Below are positions 19,470 through 28,922 of a DNA stretch of 64,000 bases, piece by piece. The position numbers were made by a program, and so were the translations under genes. The stretch's first letter is position 1. Each line of letters opens with the position of its first letter. Below the pieces are notes generated by a model. It was not told the origin of the DNA, did not search any database, and saw nothing but the letters and a program-made list of their open reading frames with translations. Origin of the DNA: CAVQRB01 sp963715055 (lineage in GTDB: Bacteria; Pseudomonadota; Alphaproteobacteria; Rhodobacterales; Rhodobacteraceae); contig CAVQRB010000002.1 of NCBI GenBank assembly GCA_963715055.1, positions 124,001 through 188,000 of the forward strand. Direction: 5' to 3'.

Positions 19470-20980
19470 CGCCATTGCTGTCGCTGGACGGATTGACCAA
19501 GGCCTATCCGGGCGTTGTCGCCAATGATTCCGTGTCGCTCATGATCGCACCCGGGGAAGTCCATGCGCTCTTGGGCGAGAACGGGGCCGGGAAATCGACG
19601 CTGGTGAAAATGATCTATGGGCTGGTCAAACCCGACAAGGGCCAGATGTCGATGAACGGCGCGCCTTTCGCCCCGCCAGAGCCGCGCGCGGCGCGGGCCG
19701 CCGGCGTAGGCATGGTGTTTCAGCATTTCTCGCTATTCGATGCGTTGACGGTGGCCGAGAACATCGCCCTCGGGATGGAGAACGCGCCGAAGATGAACGC
19801 CCTGTCGGAGCAGATCCGCAAGGTATCGGATGCCTATGGCCTGCCGCTGGCCCCGGACCGGATCGTGGGTGATCTCTCCGCCGGCGAACGCCAGCGAGTC
19901 GAGATCATCCGGTGTCTGCTACAGGAACCGAAACTGCTGATCATGGATGAACCCACGTCCGTGCTGACCCCGCAGGAGGTCGATATCCTGTTTCAGACCC
20001 TGCGCAAGCTCAGCGCAGAAGGGACCTCGATCCTTTACATTTCCCATAAACTCGAGGAAATCCGGACGCTTTGTGATGCCGCGACAATCCTGCGGCTCGG
20101 CAAGGTCGTGGGCGAGTGCGTGCCGCGCGAGACCTCCGCGCGCGACATGGCGGAGATGATGGTCGGCAAGGTGCTCGCAACGCCGAGCCGGTCAGGCGTG
20201 GCGCCGGGGGATGTCTTGCTGGAGGTGCGCGCCTTGTCCCTGCCCTCGCCGTCGGCTTTCGGGATGCCCTTGAGGGAGATTTCCATCAACCTGCGTCAGG
20301 GCGAAATCCTCGGCATCGGCGGGGTGGCGGGAAACGGGCAGGATGAACTGCTCGCAGCGCTTTCGGGCGAAATGCTGGCACCGCGCGGCACGGTGGTGGC
20401 CAAAGGGCAGGACATCGGCAGCCTCGGCCCGATTGCGCGCCGCAAGCTGGGGCTGCTTGCAGCACCCGAAGAGCGGCTCGGCCATGCGGCGGCCCCCGAC
20501 ATGTCGCTGACCGAGAACGCCATGCTGACGGCAATGGACCGCGAGGGGCTGCAACGCGGCGGCTTCCTGCACTGGCCCTCGGCGCGCAAATTCGCCGAAC
20601 GGGTCATCGAAGCCTTCGACGTGCGCACGCCCGGCCCCTGGAACGCCGCACGGTCGCTTTCCGGCGGGAACCTCCAGAAATTCGTGATCGGGCGGGAAGT
20701 GTTGCAGCGGCCCGACATCCTAGTGGTAAACCAGCCGACCTGGGGCGTCGATGCTTCGGCGGCGGCGGCGATCCGGCAGGCGCTGCTGGATCTGGCGACG
20801 GGGGGCGCCGCCGTCGTCGTGATCTCGCAGGACCTCGACGAACTCATGGAAATCTCCGACCGTTTTGCCGCTTTGAACGAAGGGCGGCTGTCGGATCCCC
20901 TGCCGACCGAAGGGCTCAGCGTCGAGCAGATCGGCCTGATGATGGGCGGCGCACACGGCATGGAGGTGGCGCATGTGTGA
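19466..20980 (+). CDS. BMP-type nucleoside/purine ABC transporter, ATP-binding protein (two ABC domains)
   Basis: Energy-coupling subunit of an importer of the RbsA/YufO type. The 504-residue product has two ABC modules. The first has Walker A GENGAGKSTLV, signature LSAGERQRVEI and Walker B LIMDEPTSVL. The second has a degenerate Walker A-like GVAGNGQDEL and signature LSGGNLQKFVI. It overlaps xdhC by four bases, so transport and oxidation genes are one transcript. Substrate is inferred to be a purine or nucleoside from the xdh context and from the BMP-type binding protein downstream. Confidence 0.9.
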   Translation: MTPLLSLDGLTKAYPGVVANDSVSLMIAPGEVHALLGENGAGKSTLVKMIYGLVKPDKGQMSMNGAPFAPPEPRAARAAGVGMVFQHFSLFDALTVAENIALGMENAPKMNALSEQIRKVSDAYGLPLAPDRIVGDLSAGERQRVEIIRCLLQEPKLLIMDEPTSVLTPQEVDILFQTLRKLSAEGTSILYISHKLEEIRTLCDAATILRLGKVVGECVPRETSARDMAEMMVGKVLATPSRSGVAPGDVLLEVRALSLPSPSAFGMPLREISINLRQGEILGIGGVAGNGQDELLAALSGEMLAPRGTVVAKGQDIGSLGPIARRKLGLLAAPEERLGHAAAPDMSLTENAMLTAMDREGLQRGGFLHWPSARKFAERVIEAFDVRTPGPWNAARSLSGGNLQKFVIGREVLQRPDILVVNQPTWGVDASAAAAIRQALLDLATGGAAVVVISQDLDELMEISDRFAALNEGRLSDPLPTEGLSVEQIGLMMGGAHGMEVAHV

Positions 20981-21052
20981 AGCTGTGGCGGATAACAGGT
21001 TGAGTGCCTTCGGCGAGGATATTTCCTGCAAGAAGAAACCGGAGGCATCTGC

Positions 21053-22135
21053 ATGATCAGACTTGAGAAAAGACCGCAGCCGAGCCGGATTTTCGCCTAT
21101 GGCACGCCGCTGCTTGCGGTGCTGGCGACGTTTTTCTTCGGTGGTTTGCTCTTCGCGGCCCTCGGGAAGGACCCGGTGCAGTCGATCGTGACGATCTTCT
21201 GGGAGCCGCTTTTCGGTGAGTTTTCCTTCTTCTACCGACCGCAACTTCTGATCAAGGGCGCGCCGCTTGTCCTCATCGCCATCGGTCTCAGCCTCGGGTT
21301 CAGGGCCGGCATCTGGAACATCGGGGCGGAAGGGCAGTACATCATGGGCGCGCTCTTTGGTGCGGGTGTAGGGCTTGCCTTCTATCCTGCGGAAAGCGCG
21401 TTTATCTTTCCGCTGATGGTGATGGCAGGGGCTTTCGGAGGCTGGCTCTGGGCGATGATCCCGGCGGTTCTGAAAGTGAAATTCGGCACCAACGAGATTC
21501 TGGTGTCGCTGATGCTGGTCTATGTGGCGGAGCAATTCCTCGCCTCCATGTCCTTGGGGTTGCTGAAGAACCCCGAAGGTTTCGGGTTTCCCGGCAGCCG
21601 CAACCTGCAGCAATACCCGTCGGCGCATAACGCCGAGATCATCGCCGGCAGTGGCATGCACTGGGGAGTGGTCGCGGCTATGATCGCGGTGATCTTCGCC
21701 TATGTGCTCCTTGCGCGGCACAGATTGGGTTTCGCGGTGCGTGTCACCGGGGAGGCGCCGCGCGCCGCCCGATTTTCCGGGGTCAATCCAGCGCGGCTCA
21801 TTCTCTTTTGCCTGGGCACCTCGGGCCTGCTGGCCGGGCTTGCGGGGCTTTTCGAAGTGGCCGGGCCCGCCGGGCAGGTGACCATCGATTTCAACGTGGG
21901 CTACGGGTTCACGGCGATCATCGTAGCGTTTCTGGGCCGGTTGCACCCCATCGGTATCGTGCTCGCGGGGCTCCTGATGGCGCTCACCTACATCGGCGGC
22001 GACATCGCGCAAAGCCAGTTGGGCTTGCCCGCCGCTGCCATCCAGGTGTTCCAGGGAATGCTGCTCTTCTTCCTGCTGGCACTCGATCTTCTCACGAATT
22101 ACCGGCTGCGCATTGGCCGAACGGAGGCCGCGTAA
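21053..22135 (+). CDS. BMP-type nucleoside/purine ABC transporter, permease 1
   Basis: Integral membrane permease of the YufP type, 360 residues with about nine hydrophobic segments. Conserved family text includes LGFRAGIWNIGAEGQY and NEILVSLMLVYVAEQF. It follows the ATPase gene after 72 bp and its stop overlaps the start of the second permease (TAATG). Confidence 0.9.
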   Translation: MIRLEKRPQPSRIFAYGTPLLAVLATFFFGGLLFAALGKDPVQSIVTIFWEPLFGEFSFFYRPQLLIKGAPLVLIAIGLSLGFRAGIWNIGAEGQYIMGALFGAGVGLAFYPAESAFIFPLMVMAGAFGGWLWAMIPAVLKVKFGTNEILVSLMLVYVAEQFLASMSLGLLKNPEGFGFPGSRNLQQYPSAHNAEIIAGSGMHWGVVAAMIAVIFAYVLLARHRLGFAVRVTGEAPRAARFSGVNPARLILFCLGTSGLLAGLAGLFEVAGPAGQVTIDFNVGYGFTAIIVAFLGRLHPIGIVLAGLLMALTYIGGDIAQSQLGLPAAAIQVFQGMLLFFLLALDLLTNYRLRIGRTEAA

Positions 22136-23055
22136 TGGATCTGTCAGTCATCAACCCGATCCTGCTCATCGCCGCGCTGATGAGTGCTGCGACCCCCATC
22201 CTTCTGGCCGCGACCGGCGAGTTGGTGGTCGAGCGCGCAGGCGTGCTGAACCTCGGCGTCGAGGGGATGATGATCGTGGGCGCGATCTGCGGATTTGCCA
22301 TCGCGGTGGAGACCGGATCGCCGCTCACAGGCTTTGTCGCGGCGGCGGTCGGCGGTGCGCTTTTGAGCCTGCTCTTCGCCTTCCTGACGCAGATCACCCT
22401 GGCCAATCAGGTGGCCTCGGGTCTGGCACTCACGCTCTTCGGGCTCGGCCTCTCTGCGCTGCTCGGACAGGGTTACGTGGGCGTGAAGCCGCCACGGATG
22501 GAGGACCTGAACTTCGGCTTTCTCAGCGATATCCCGGTGATCGGCCCGATCCTGTTTTCCCACGATCCGCTGCTCTACATCGGCCTTTTGCTCGTCGCTG
22601 CCGTCTGGGCGGTGCTGAAGTTCACGCGCGCCGGTCTTGTGCTGCGCGCCGTGGGTGAAAACCACGATGCAGCACATGCGCTTGGCTACAAGGTTGTGCG
22701 CATCCGGACACTTGCAATCATGTTCGGTGGCGCCTGTGCCGGTATGGGTGGGGCCTACATCAGCCTCATCCGCGTGCCGCAATGGACCGAAGGCATGACG
22801 GCCGGCGTGGGCTGGATTGCGCTCGCGCTGGTTGTGTTTGCCAGCTGGAAGCCCTGGCGTGTCCTTCTGGGCGCTTATCTTTTTGGCGGAATCACGCAGT
22901 TGCAGCTTAATTTGCAGGGCGCCGGCGTTGCCATTCCCGTCGAATATCTGGCAATGTCGCCGTATCTGATCACCATCATCGTGCTGGTCATCCTGTCTGC
23001 GGACAAGAGTGCGGCACCCGGCTCGCTGGGAAGATCATTTCACGCCTCGCACTAG
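22135..23055 (+). CDS. BMP-type nucleoside/purine ABC transporter, permease 2
   Basis: Second permease (YufQ type), 306 residues with many hydrophobic segments. The family segment ERAGVLNLGVEGMMIVGA is at residues ~34-51. I chose ATG 22135, which overlaps the previous stop and gives the typical N-terminus MDLSVINPILLIAA. It forms the membrane heterodimer with permease 1. Confidence 0.9.
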   Translation: MDLSVINPILLIAALMSAATPILLAATGELVVERAGVLNLGVEGMMIVGAICGFAIAVETGSPLTGFVAAAVGGALLSLLFAFLTQITLANQVASGLALTLFGLGLSALLGQGYVGVKPPRMEDLNFGFLSDIPVIGPILFSHDPLLYIGLLLVAAVWAVLKFTRAGLVLRAVGENHDAAHALGYKVVRIRTLAIMFGGACAGMGGAYISLIRVPQWTEGMTAGVGWIALALVVFASWKPWRVLLGAYLFGGITQLQLNLQGAGVAIPVEYLAMSPYLITIIVLVILSADKSAAPGSLGRSFHASH

Positions 23056-23107
23056 GGGCATTTCAACGCCCCATCCAAGGGGCGGTTCAACATGGGGAAG
23101 ACCTGAT

Positions 23108-24181
23108 ATGAAACTGATGAAACTGCTGACCGGTGCGGCGCTGGCCGTCGGTCTGGCGACGACAGCCATGGCGCAGGACAAGACCAAGGTGGGGTTTGTC
23201 TTCGTGGGGCCGATCGGCGACGGCGGCTGGACCTATGAGCACAACAAGGGCCGTCTGGCGGTCGAAGAGGCGCTCGGCGATGCGGTGGAGACCGTCTACG
23301 TGGAGAACGTCGCCGAAGGCCCGGATGCCGAACGGGTGATGACGCAGATGGCGCTCGACGGGGCCGACCTGATCTTCACCACCTCCTTCGGCTACATGGA
23401 CCCGACGATCAACGTCGCCGCCAAGTTTCCGAACGTGAAGTTCGAGCACGCCACGGGCTACAAGCGTGCCGACAACGTCTCCACCTATTCCGCGCGCTTC
23501 TACGAGGGCCGTGCCATCCAGGGCCATATCGCCGGCAAGATGACCAAGTCGAACATCGTCGGCTACATCGGCTCCTACCCGATTCCGGAAGTGATCCGCG
23601 GCATCAACTCCGCCTTCATCCACGCCCGCAAGGTCAACCCGGATGTGCAGTTCAAGATCGTCTGGGCCTATACATGGTTTGACCCCGCGAAAGAAGCTGA
23701 TGCGGCGAAAGTCCTTATCGAACAAGGCGCTGACGTGGTGCTGCAGCACACGGACTCGACCGCACCGCAGGCTGCGGCGCAGGAGGCGGGCAACGTCGTG
23801 ACCTTTGGTCAGGCCTCCGACATGGCGCAATACGCGCCCTTCCCGCGGGTCTCCTCGATCATCGACGACTGGGCGCCCTATTACATCGCGCGCACCAAGG
23901 CGGTGATGGATGGCACATGGACCAGCACCGATACATGGGACGGCATCGGGGCCGGTATGGTCGGCATCGGCGAGATTTCGGACGCTGTCCCGGCGGACGT
24001 CAAGGAAGAGGCACTGGCGATGAAGGCCGCCATCGCGGACGGGTCCTACCATCCCTTTACCGGCCCGCTGAAGAAGCAAGACGGCAGCGACTGGCTGGCT
24101 GAAGGCGAAGTTGCGGACGATGGCACGCTGGCAGGCATGAACTTCTATGTCGAAGGCATCGAAGGCGACATTCCGAACTGA
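23108..24181 (+). CDS. BMP family periplasmic substrate-binding protein (purine/nucleoside)
   Basis: Binding protein of the importer, 357 residues. A cleavable signal peptide ends at AMA|QDKTK. The mature protein begins KVGFVFVGPIGDGGWTYEHN, typical of BMP/PnrA-like proteins that bind nucleosides or purines. Conserved segments include FTTSFGYMDPT and QGADVVLQHTDSTAPQ. It is last of the seven-gene block and is followed by a strong intrinsic terminator. Confidence 0.93.
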   Translation: MKLMKLLTGAALAVGLATTAMAQDKTKVGFVFVGPIGDGGWTYEHNKGRLAVEEALGDAVETVYVENVAEGPDAERVMTQMALDGADLIFTTSFGYMDPTINVAAKFPNVKFEHATGYKRADNVSTYSARFYEGRAIQGHIAGKMTKSNIVGYIGSYPIPEVIRGINSAFIHARKVNPDVQFKIVWAYTWFDPAKEADAAKVLIEQGADVVLQHTDSTAPQAAAQEAGNVVTFGQASDMAQYAPFPRVSSIIDDWAPYYIARTKAVMDGTWTSTDTWDGIGAGMVGIGEISDAVPADVKEEALAMKAAIADGSYHPFTGPLKKQDGSDWLAEGEVADDGTLAGMNFYVEGIEGDIPN

Positions 24182-24214
24182 GCCCATACGAATGAGTCCA
24201 GTTTCGGACGAATT

Positions 24215-24243
24215 GGCCCCGGCGCGCGCCGGGGCCTTTTTTT
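24215..24243 (+). terminator. Intrinsic terminator of the xdh-ABC transporter block
   Basis: A perfect GC-rich inverted repeat (GGCCCCGGCGC paired with GCGCCGGGGCC, 24215-24236) is followed by seven Ts (24237-24243). It begins 33 bp after the binding-protein stop codon. Confidence 0.92.
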
Positions 24244-24396
24244 GTCTGAGGCCAAGACAGGGGGGTGACATCCGTGCACCGGGCGTACACCCCCTGTACA
24301 CCGCCGCAGCGCAGCAAGTCGTGCCTCGAGCCCCGCCTGACGGCACGATGCAGAGGCAAGGCTGCGATGAAAAGCGGGCGCGCGGAGGCGCCCAGC

Positions 24397-24810
24397 TTAC
24401 TCCTGTATGCTTTCGAGATAGGCCAGAAGCCCGGCAAGCGCGCGCGGTGTTGGCGTGAAGACACCGTCGATCTCCACCGGGACCAGATCCTCGGCCATGG
24501 CGCCGCCGAACTGCGGCATCACGCGGGCGAGATGCGCCTGTTCGGGATCGCCCCAGATGTAGCTGAGCGCGCGGGCTGTCGGAAACTCACCACCGTTTTT
24601 GCGGCTGAGTTGCGTCAGATCGGTCGGTGGCTTCGACAGACCGGCGGTTGCGGGTCCGTCCCCCTTGCCACCTGTTCCGTGGCAGGACACGCAGTTTTCC
24701 GCAAAGAAGGCGCGGCCTTCGGCGGGTCCGGGCATGTCGGTCTCGGTGGCACAGGCAACCAGACCCAGCGCCGCGACCCCAAAACCCACGCTCAAAAGAA
24801 ATTTGCTCAT
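24397..24810 (-). CDS. Class I cytochrome c, predicted lipoprotein
   Basis: 137-residue c-type cytochrome. The signal sequence ends in a lipobox-like LVACATE, so it is probably lipid-anchored in the periplasm. The haem-binding motif CVSCHG lies at residues ~37-42. A distal methionine is likely in ARVMPQFGG. I chose ATG 24810 (MSKFLLS), which follows AGGAGACAGG, over an upstream in-frame start. Redox partner unknown. Confidence 0.85.
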   Translation of the reverse strand: MSKFLLSVGFGVAALGLVACATETDMPGPAEGRAFFAENCVSCHGTGGKGDGPATAGLSKPPTDLTQLSRKNGGEFPTARALSYIWGDPEQAHLARVMPQFGGAMAEDLVPVEIDGVFTPTPRALAGLLAYLESIQE

Positions 24811-24939
24811 CCTGTCTCCTGCCGGTGTTCTTCGTTTCCGCAATACTGTCAAACTATCCGCAGGGTGCCAAGGATCCATGTCAAGACCTTCGGCGGGGGG
24901 CAGGCCACAAGCCGGACGCCCAGCGCGCGCCCCGGCGTC

Positions 24940-25527
24940 TCAGGCAGGTTCAGTCTCCAACTTGAACCACAGGCCCGCATCGGTGTATCCGCCCGGGATC
25001 AGGTGGCCGTCCGTCTTCACCTCGGGATAATCCGCAGCCCAGTCGCGAAAACGGTCATTGGTGACGATCCGCGCGCCCATGTCGCGCGCCGCCTCCAGAA
25101 TGAAGGGGTCCGCCGGGGTTCCCTTGGGCACGACCATGACCCAGTCCTCCGGCAGCCCGAGCATGTAGCTGAAAAACTCGTCGTGCCGATATTTGTCGGT
25201 CAGCAGATATCCGGCGTTGGCATCGAAGACGACACCCGTCTTCAGACCGCGGCGGGACAGATGCTCAACGACTTCGCGGACGGTCTCGATGCGCGGTGTG
25301 TTGTCTTTCCAGTACATCACGTTGGAGCCGTCGATCACCACCCTCTCTGGTATTGATCGGGACGCGGAGGCCTTGTCGAAAACGCCCGCAAGACGCGCGA
25401 GGAAGAGGATCACGGCCGCGAGCGCAAAGGCCACCGCCATGGGATAGAGCCGCTCCAGATCCGGAGCGCTCATTGCTGCCGCGAAGCATCCGGCCGCGAT
25501 GACCAGAAAGAGAAAAATCGTCTTCAT
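24940..25527 (-). CDS. Membrane-anchored NYN/PIN-like ribonuclease (Zc3h12a type)
   Basis: 195 residues. The N-terminal ~50 residues form two hydrophobic segments. The rest is a NYN/PIN nuclease fold: RVVIDGSNVMYWKD carries the first acidic residue, GVVFDAN the second, and ARIVTNDRFRDW the third conserved Asp. This matches bacterial RNase Zc3h12a-like proteins. Target RNA is unknown. It is single, between a cytochrome gene on the same strand and a divergent usp gene. Confidence 0.8.
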   Translation of the reverse strand: MKTIFLFLVIAAGCFAAAMSAPDLERLYPMAVAFALAAVILFLARLAGVFDKASASRSIPERVVIDGSNVMYWKDNTPRIETVREVVEHLSRRGLKTGVVFDANAGYLLTDKYRHDEFFSYMLGLPEDWVMVVPKGTPADPFILEAARDMGARIVTNDRFRDWAADYPEVKTDGHLIPGGYTDAGLWFKLETEPA

Positions 25528-25609
25528 ACCGGAGAGTTACACGGGCCGATGCGCGTCGCCAAGACGAAAAATCGACAGTATCAGGCCGACCGAACCGCAG
25601 CACCGCGAC

Positions 25610-25623
25610 ATGATCTTGATCAA
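25610..25623 (+). promoter_or_regulatory. FNR/FnrL-like box upstream of usp
   Basis: ATGAT-CTTG-ATCAA matches the FNR consensus TTGAT-N4-ATCAA at nine of ten defined positions. It is centred about 60 bp upstream of the usp start, a position compatible with class II activation. Rhodobacterales use FnrL for oxygen-limited control, so induction at low oxygen is inferred. Confidence 0.65.
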
Positions 25624-25675
25624 GGCGGCCCGTCGCATTGCAGGCTAGGGTCATGTGCATCAAAGGAGAACCATC

Positions 25676-26086
25676 ATGTACAAGAACATTCTCGTACCGA
25701 TCGCACTTGACCACGGAGACCATGGTGCCAAGGCGATTTCCGTGGCGCGCCAGTTGCTGGATGAGGGCGGGCATATCACGCTGTTGAACGTGATGGAGCA
25801 CCTGCCTTCCTATGCGACCTCCTACCTGCCCGAAGGGGCGCTGGAGAGCAATCGCACCAAGGCCGTTGCCGAACTCAACCGCATCGCCGATGCGATCGGC
25901 ACGACTGCCTCATCCCTCGTCACCACCGGGCATTCGCATAACACGATCATCGAACATGCGGAAAAACACGGCGTGGACTGCATCGTGATCGCCTCGCACA
26001 AGCCGGGGCTGGAAGACTACTTCCTCGGCTCCACGGCGGCACGGGTCGTGCGACATGCCAAGTGCTGCGTGCATATCCTGCGCTGA
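25676..26086 (+). CDS. Universal stress protein, UspA family
   Basis: 136-residue single Usp domain: MYKNILVPIALDHGD at the start and a C-terminal LGSTAARVVRHAKCCVHIL that corresponds to the ATP-binding GS(T/S) segment (G-2x-G-9x-GS type). Start fixed by AAAGGAG at a good distance. An FNR-like box lies upstream. Ends 22 bp from the end of gshA, which runs toward it. Confidence 0.9.
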   Translation: MYKNILVPIALDHGDHGAKAISVARQLLDEGGHITLLNVMEHLPSYATSYLPEGALESNRTKAVAELNRIADAIGTTASSLVTTGHSHNTIIEHAEKHGVDCIVIASHKPGLEDYFLGSTAARVVRHAKCCVHILR

Positions 26087-26108
26087 AACAGGTTGCCGCA
26101 TCGGATTG

Positions 26109-27479
26109 TCAGTAGGAGTAATCCGCGTAGATCCGGGTCAGATCGCCGTTCCAGTCGCCGTTGTAATGGTCGAGCAACTCGTCGGCAGGCACCTTGCCGC
26201 TCTCGATGCTTTCATGCAGCGCGTTCAGGAAATGCGTCTCGTCCGGCACCATGCCACCGGCACCGGCGCGCGCGCGCGCCTTGAGGCCCGCATGGCTGAG
26301 CGCGACCACCTCGCGGGCGATATCGTGCATGTTGATGCCCGTCACTTTCGCCTGCAACCCGTCGATGCTTGCCGCGGTGCGCAGCGCATCATGCTGGGCG
26401 GGGGTCCAGTTCTTGACCAGATCCCAGGCGCCATCGAGGGCGCTCTGGTCATACATCAGCCCGACCCAGAAGGCAGGCAGCGCGCAGAGCCTGCGCCAGG
26501 GGCCACCGTCGGCGCCGCGCATTTCGATGTATTTCTTCATCCGCGCTTCGGGGAAGGCGGTGGTCAGGTGGTCGGCCCAGTCGCTGAGCGTGGGGATTTC
26601 GCCCGGAAGTGCCGGCAGTTGCCCCTTGAGGAAGTCGCGGAACGACATGCCCAGCGCATTGATGTATTTGCCGTCGCGGTAGACGAAGTACATCGGCACA
26701 TCGAGGGCGTAGTCGACCCAACGCTCGAAGCCGAAGCCGTCTTCGAAGATGAAGGGCAAGGTACCCGTGCGTGCGGCATCGAGATTGCGCCAGACCATGC
26801 TGCGCTGGGACTTGTAGCCGTTGGGCTTGCCCTCGAAGAAGGGTGAATTGGCGAAAAGCGCTGTGGCCACCGATTGCAGGGCGATGGCAACGCGCATCTT
26901 CTGCACCATGTCGGCCTCGGAGCCGAAGTCGAGGTTGACCTGCACGGTGCAGGTGCGGCGCATCATCACCCGCCCCATGGTGCCGACGCGTGCCATGTAG
27001 TCGTTCATCAGCTTGTAGCGGCCCTTGGGCATCAGGTCCATGTCGTCATGGGTCCAGATCGGAGCCGCCCCGAGCCCGATGAAGCCCGCGCCGATGCGGT
27101 CGGCCACATCCTGCACCTCGCGCAGATGGGTGTTCACCTCGTCGCAGGTCTCGTGGATCGTCTGCAGGGGCGCGCCGGACAGCTCGAGCTGTCCGCCCGG
27201 TTCGAGCGAGATGTTGGCACCGTCCTTCTCCAGACCGATGAGGTAGTCGCCTTCCATGACCGGCGTCCAGCCATGGGCATCGCGCAGGCCTTCCAGCATG
27301 ACGCGGATCGAGCGCGGACCCTCATAGGGCAAGGGCTTGAGGGTATCCTTGCAGTAGCCGAACTTCTCATGCTCGGTGCCGATCCGCCACGCCTCTTTCG
27401 GTTTGCAACCCGAGGCCAGAAATTCAGCCAGCTGGTCATGGGACGTGATCGGGCCACCGCCGGATTGTGGAATGGACAT
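26109..27479 (-). CDS. gshA: Glutamate-cysteine ligase (plant/alphaproteobacterial type)
   Basis: First step of glutathione synthesis. The 456-residue sequence matches the group 3 family: RIGTEHEKFGY, ISLEPGGQLELSGAP, CTVQVNLDFGSE and KYIEMRGADGGPW. It is distinct from the enterobacterial enzyme. Together with katG, oxyR and cytochrome genes elsewhere in the window it supports an aerobic lifestyle with strong redox defence. It lies in the minus-strand series after rsmE. Confidence 0.95.
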   Translation of the reverse strand: MSIPQSGGGPITSHDQLAEFLASGCKPKEAWRIGTEHEKFGYCKDTLKPLPYEGPRSIRVMLEGLRDAHGWTPVMEGDYLIGLEKDGANISLEPGGQLELSGAPLQTIHETCDEVNTHLREVQDVADRIGAGFIGLGAAPIWTHDDMDLMPKGRYKLMNDYMARVGTMGRVMMRRTCTVQVNLDFGSEADMVQKMRVAIALQSVATALFANSPFFEGKPNGYKSQRSMVWRNLDAARTGTLPFIFEDGFGFERWVDYALDVPMYFVYRDGKYINALGMSFRDFLKGQLPALPGEIPTLSDWADHLTTAFPEARMKKYIEMRGADGGPWRRLCALPAFWVGLMYDQSALDGAWDLVKNWTPAQHDALRTAASIDGLQAKVTGINMHDIAREVVALSHAGLKARARAGAGGMVPDETHFLNALHESIESGKVPADELLDHYNGDWNGDLTRIYADYSY

Positions 27480-27545
27480 GGGGGAGGCTCCGTTTGCTCT
27501 GCTGTCTGGCGTCGCGTTCAGGGATGCGGCGATTTCGCCGGGGTG

Positions 27546-28073
27546 TCAATGCAGGGAAAGCTGTGCGGAAATCGCGGAATCGCGCTGCCAGATCACGATG
27601 GGGTGTTTGCTCTGCGATTGCAACGCCGCAAGCATGCGCTCGGTCCTGAGGCCGGGCAAAGTGGCGAAGGCGTCAAAGAGCGCCTCCGCGCCGGCGGCGT
27701 TGACCGGGATCATGACCGGGGCCAATCCGGGTTGGTCCAGCCGCCAATGCGCGGGGTGCTGCGCGCGATCGAGGCTGAGGCGGGAGATCTCCCGCAGGGC
27801 GACCGCACCGCCTGTCAGGGGTCCGAAATAGGCGATCTGGCCTTCGTCGACCTCGACGGTACCCGGTCCCTGCCCCGCGCTCCGGAACCGCGCACGCTGG
27901 ATGCCGATCCAGATGAGCGCAAGTCCCGCGATCATGCAGGCGATCGCCGGAAGGGTCAGCAGCCGTCCCGGACCGATCAGCCACCACCCCCCCAGAACGA
28001 AAAGCCCCCCGCCCGCGAGCGCTTCGCGCCAGCGGAAGAGATGGGCTTTGGCTTCCGGACGAAAGAAGGGCAT
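27546..28073 (-). CDS. Conserved small membrane protein, function unknown
   Basis: 175 residues with two hydrophobic segments near the N-terminus (around residues 20-33 and 38-56), then a soluble ~115-residue domain rich in beta strand-type residues (TVEVDEGQIAYFGPLTGG). This pattern is common next to gshA and rsmE in the Roseobacter group, but I know of no assigned function. Confidence 0.7.
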   Translation of the reverse strand: MPFFRPEAKAHLFRWREALAGGGLFVLGGWWLIGPGRLLTLPAIACMIAGLALIWIGIQRARFRSAGQGPGTVEVDEGQIAYFGPLTGGAVALREISRLSLDRAQHPAHWRLDQPGLAPVMIPVNAAGAEALFDAFATLPGLRTERMLAALQSQSKHPIVIWQRDSAISAQLSLH

Positions 28074-28144
28074 GACGGCAAATTCCCGGTTGGATCGGGG
28101 TCATCCAACCGGGTCGCTTGCGCGTCGTAAAGGCGAAACCGCCC

Positions 28145-28793
28145 TCAGGCGCTTTTTTTCGCGCGGCGGCGCAAGACCGCCATGCCGCCGAGCCCCGCCA
28201 GAAGGAGCAGGCCCGATGCCGGCAGCGGCACCAGCCGCGATATCGGCCTTGAAGGTGACTTCGGAGAGCAGTGTCCAGTCCGTGTCCCGGCCCCGGACGA
28301 TGCGGACGGAAATCCGGTCGGTGTCGGCCATGCGCATGAAGTCGAAGGTATAGGCGAACGGGTCGGAACCGGCTGTGGGGATGGTTTCCCAGACGCCGTT
28401 CACGCGTATCCGCGTCGGTCCACCCGCGCCATCGCCACCGCCGGAGCCGTCGAAATGGAAGGTGGCGGAGGTGAAGGCATAGTCCTTGTCGAAGAGGAAG
28501 GTGATGTTCTTGGCACGGCTCGACCATCCGACATAGGGACCGCCGTCGCCTTCGACCTCGTCCCAGTTCTGGGTTGCAATGATGCCATCGGTCAGATCAC
28601 CGAGCCCGCGTCGCAGGCGCGAGCGATCCGCTTCCGTGTTTCCGCGCCCGGTATAGCTGTCGTCCCAGAAGCTCACGTCGCCGTTGGTGTCTCCGTTGAG
28701 CATGTTGTAGCTGGTTGGGTGAACGGTGGCGGCCTGCGCTGCAACTGCAACAGTCGCAGAAATCAGCAGGCTGGCGGCAAGGGTCTTGAACAT
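28145..28793 (-). CDS. VPLPA-CTERM sorting-domain protein, one-base frameshift near the C-terminus
   Basis: Secreted protein with a signal peptide (ending VAAQAATV) and a ~160-residue domain of unknown function containing GDVSFWDDSYTGRGN. The uninterrupted frame reads through a meaningless tail. If one base is dropped at 28231-28232 (CC should be C) the tail becomes VPLPASGLLLLAGLGG followed by a basic RRR cluster and a stop at 28145: a textbook VPLPA-CTERM sorting signal. This is processed by an exosortase-like system outside the window. The restored length is 215 residues. Confidence 0.8.
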
Positions 28794-28922
28794 CGTGAAC
28801 TCCGATCCAGAAATCGTAACAGGGTTAATTCGACCTCCTGTCTGACCGGATGGTGTGGCGAGAATGTGATCAGTTTTAGCTAAATCGGTGATGTTTCGGT
28901 ACGACCCGTAAAGCGTCGGTGG

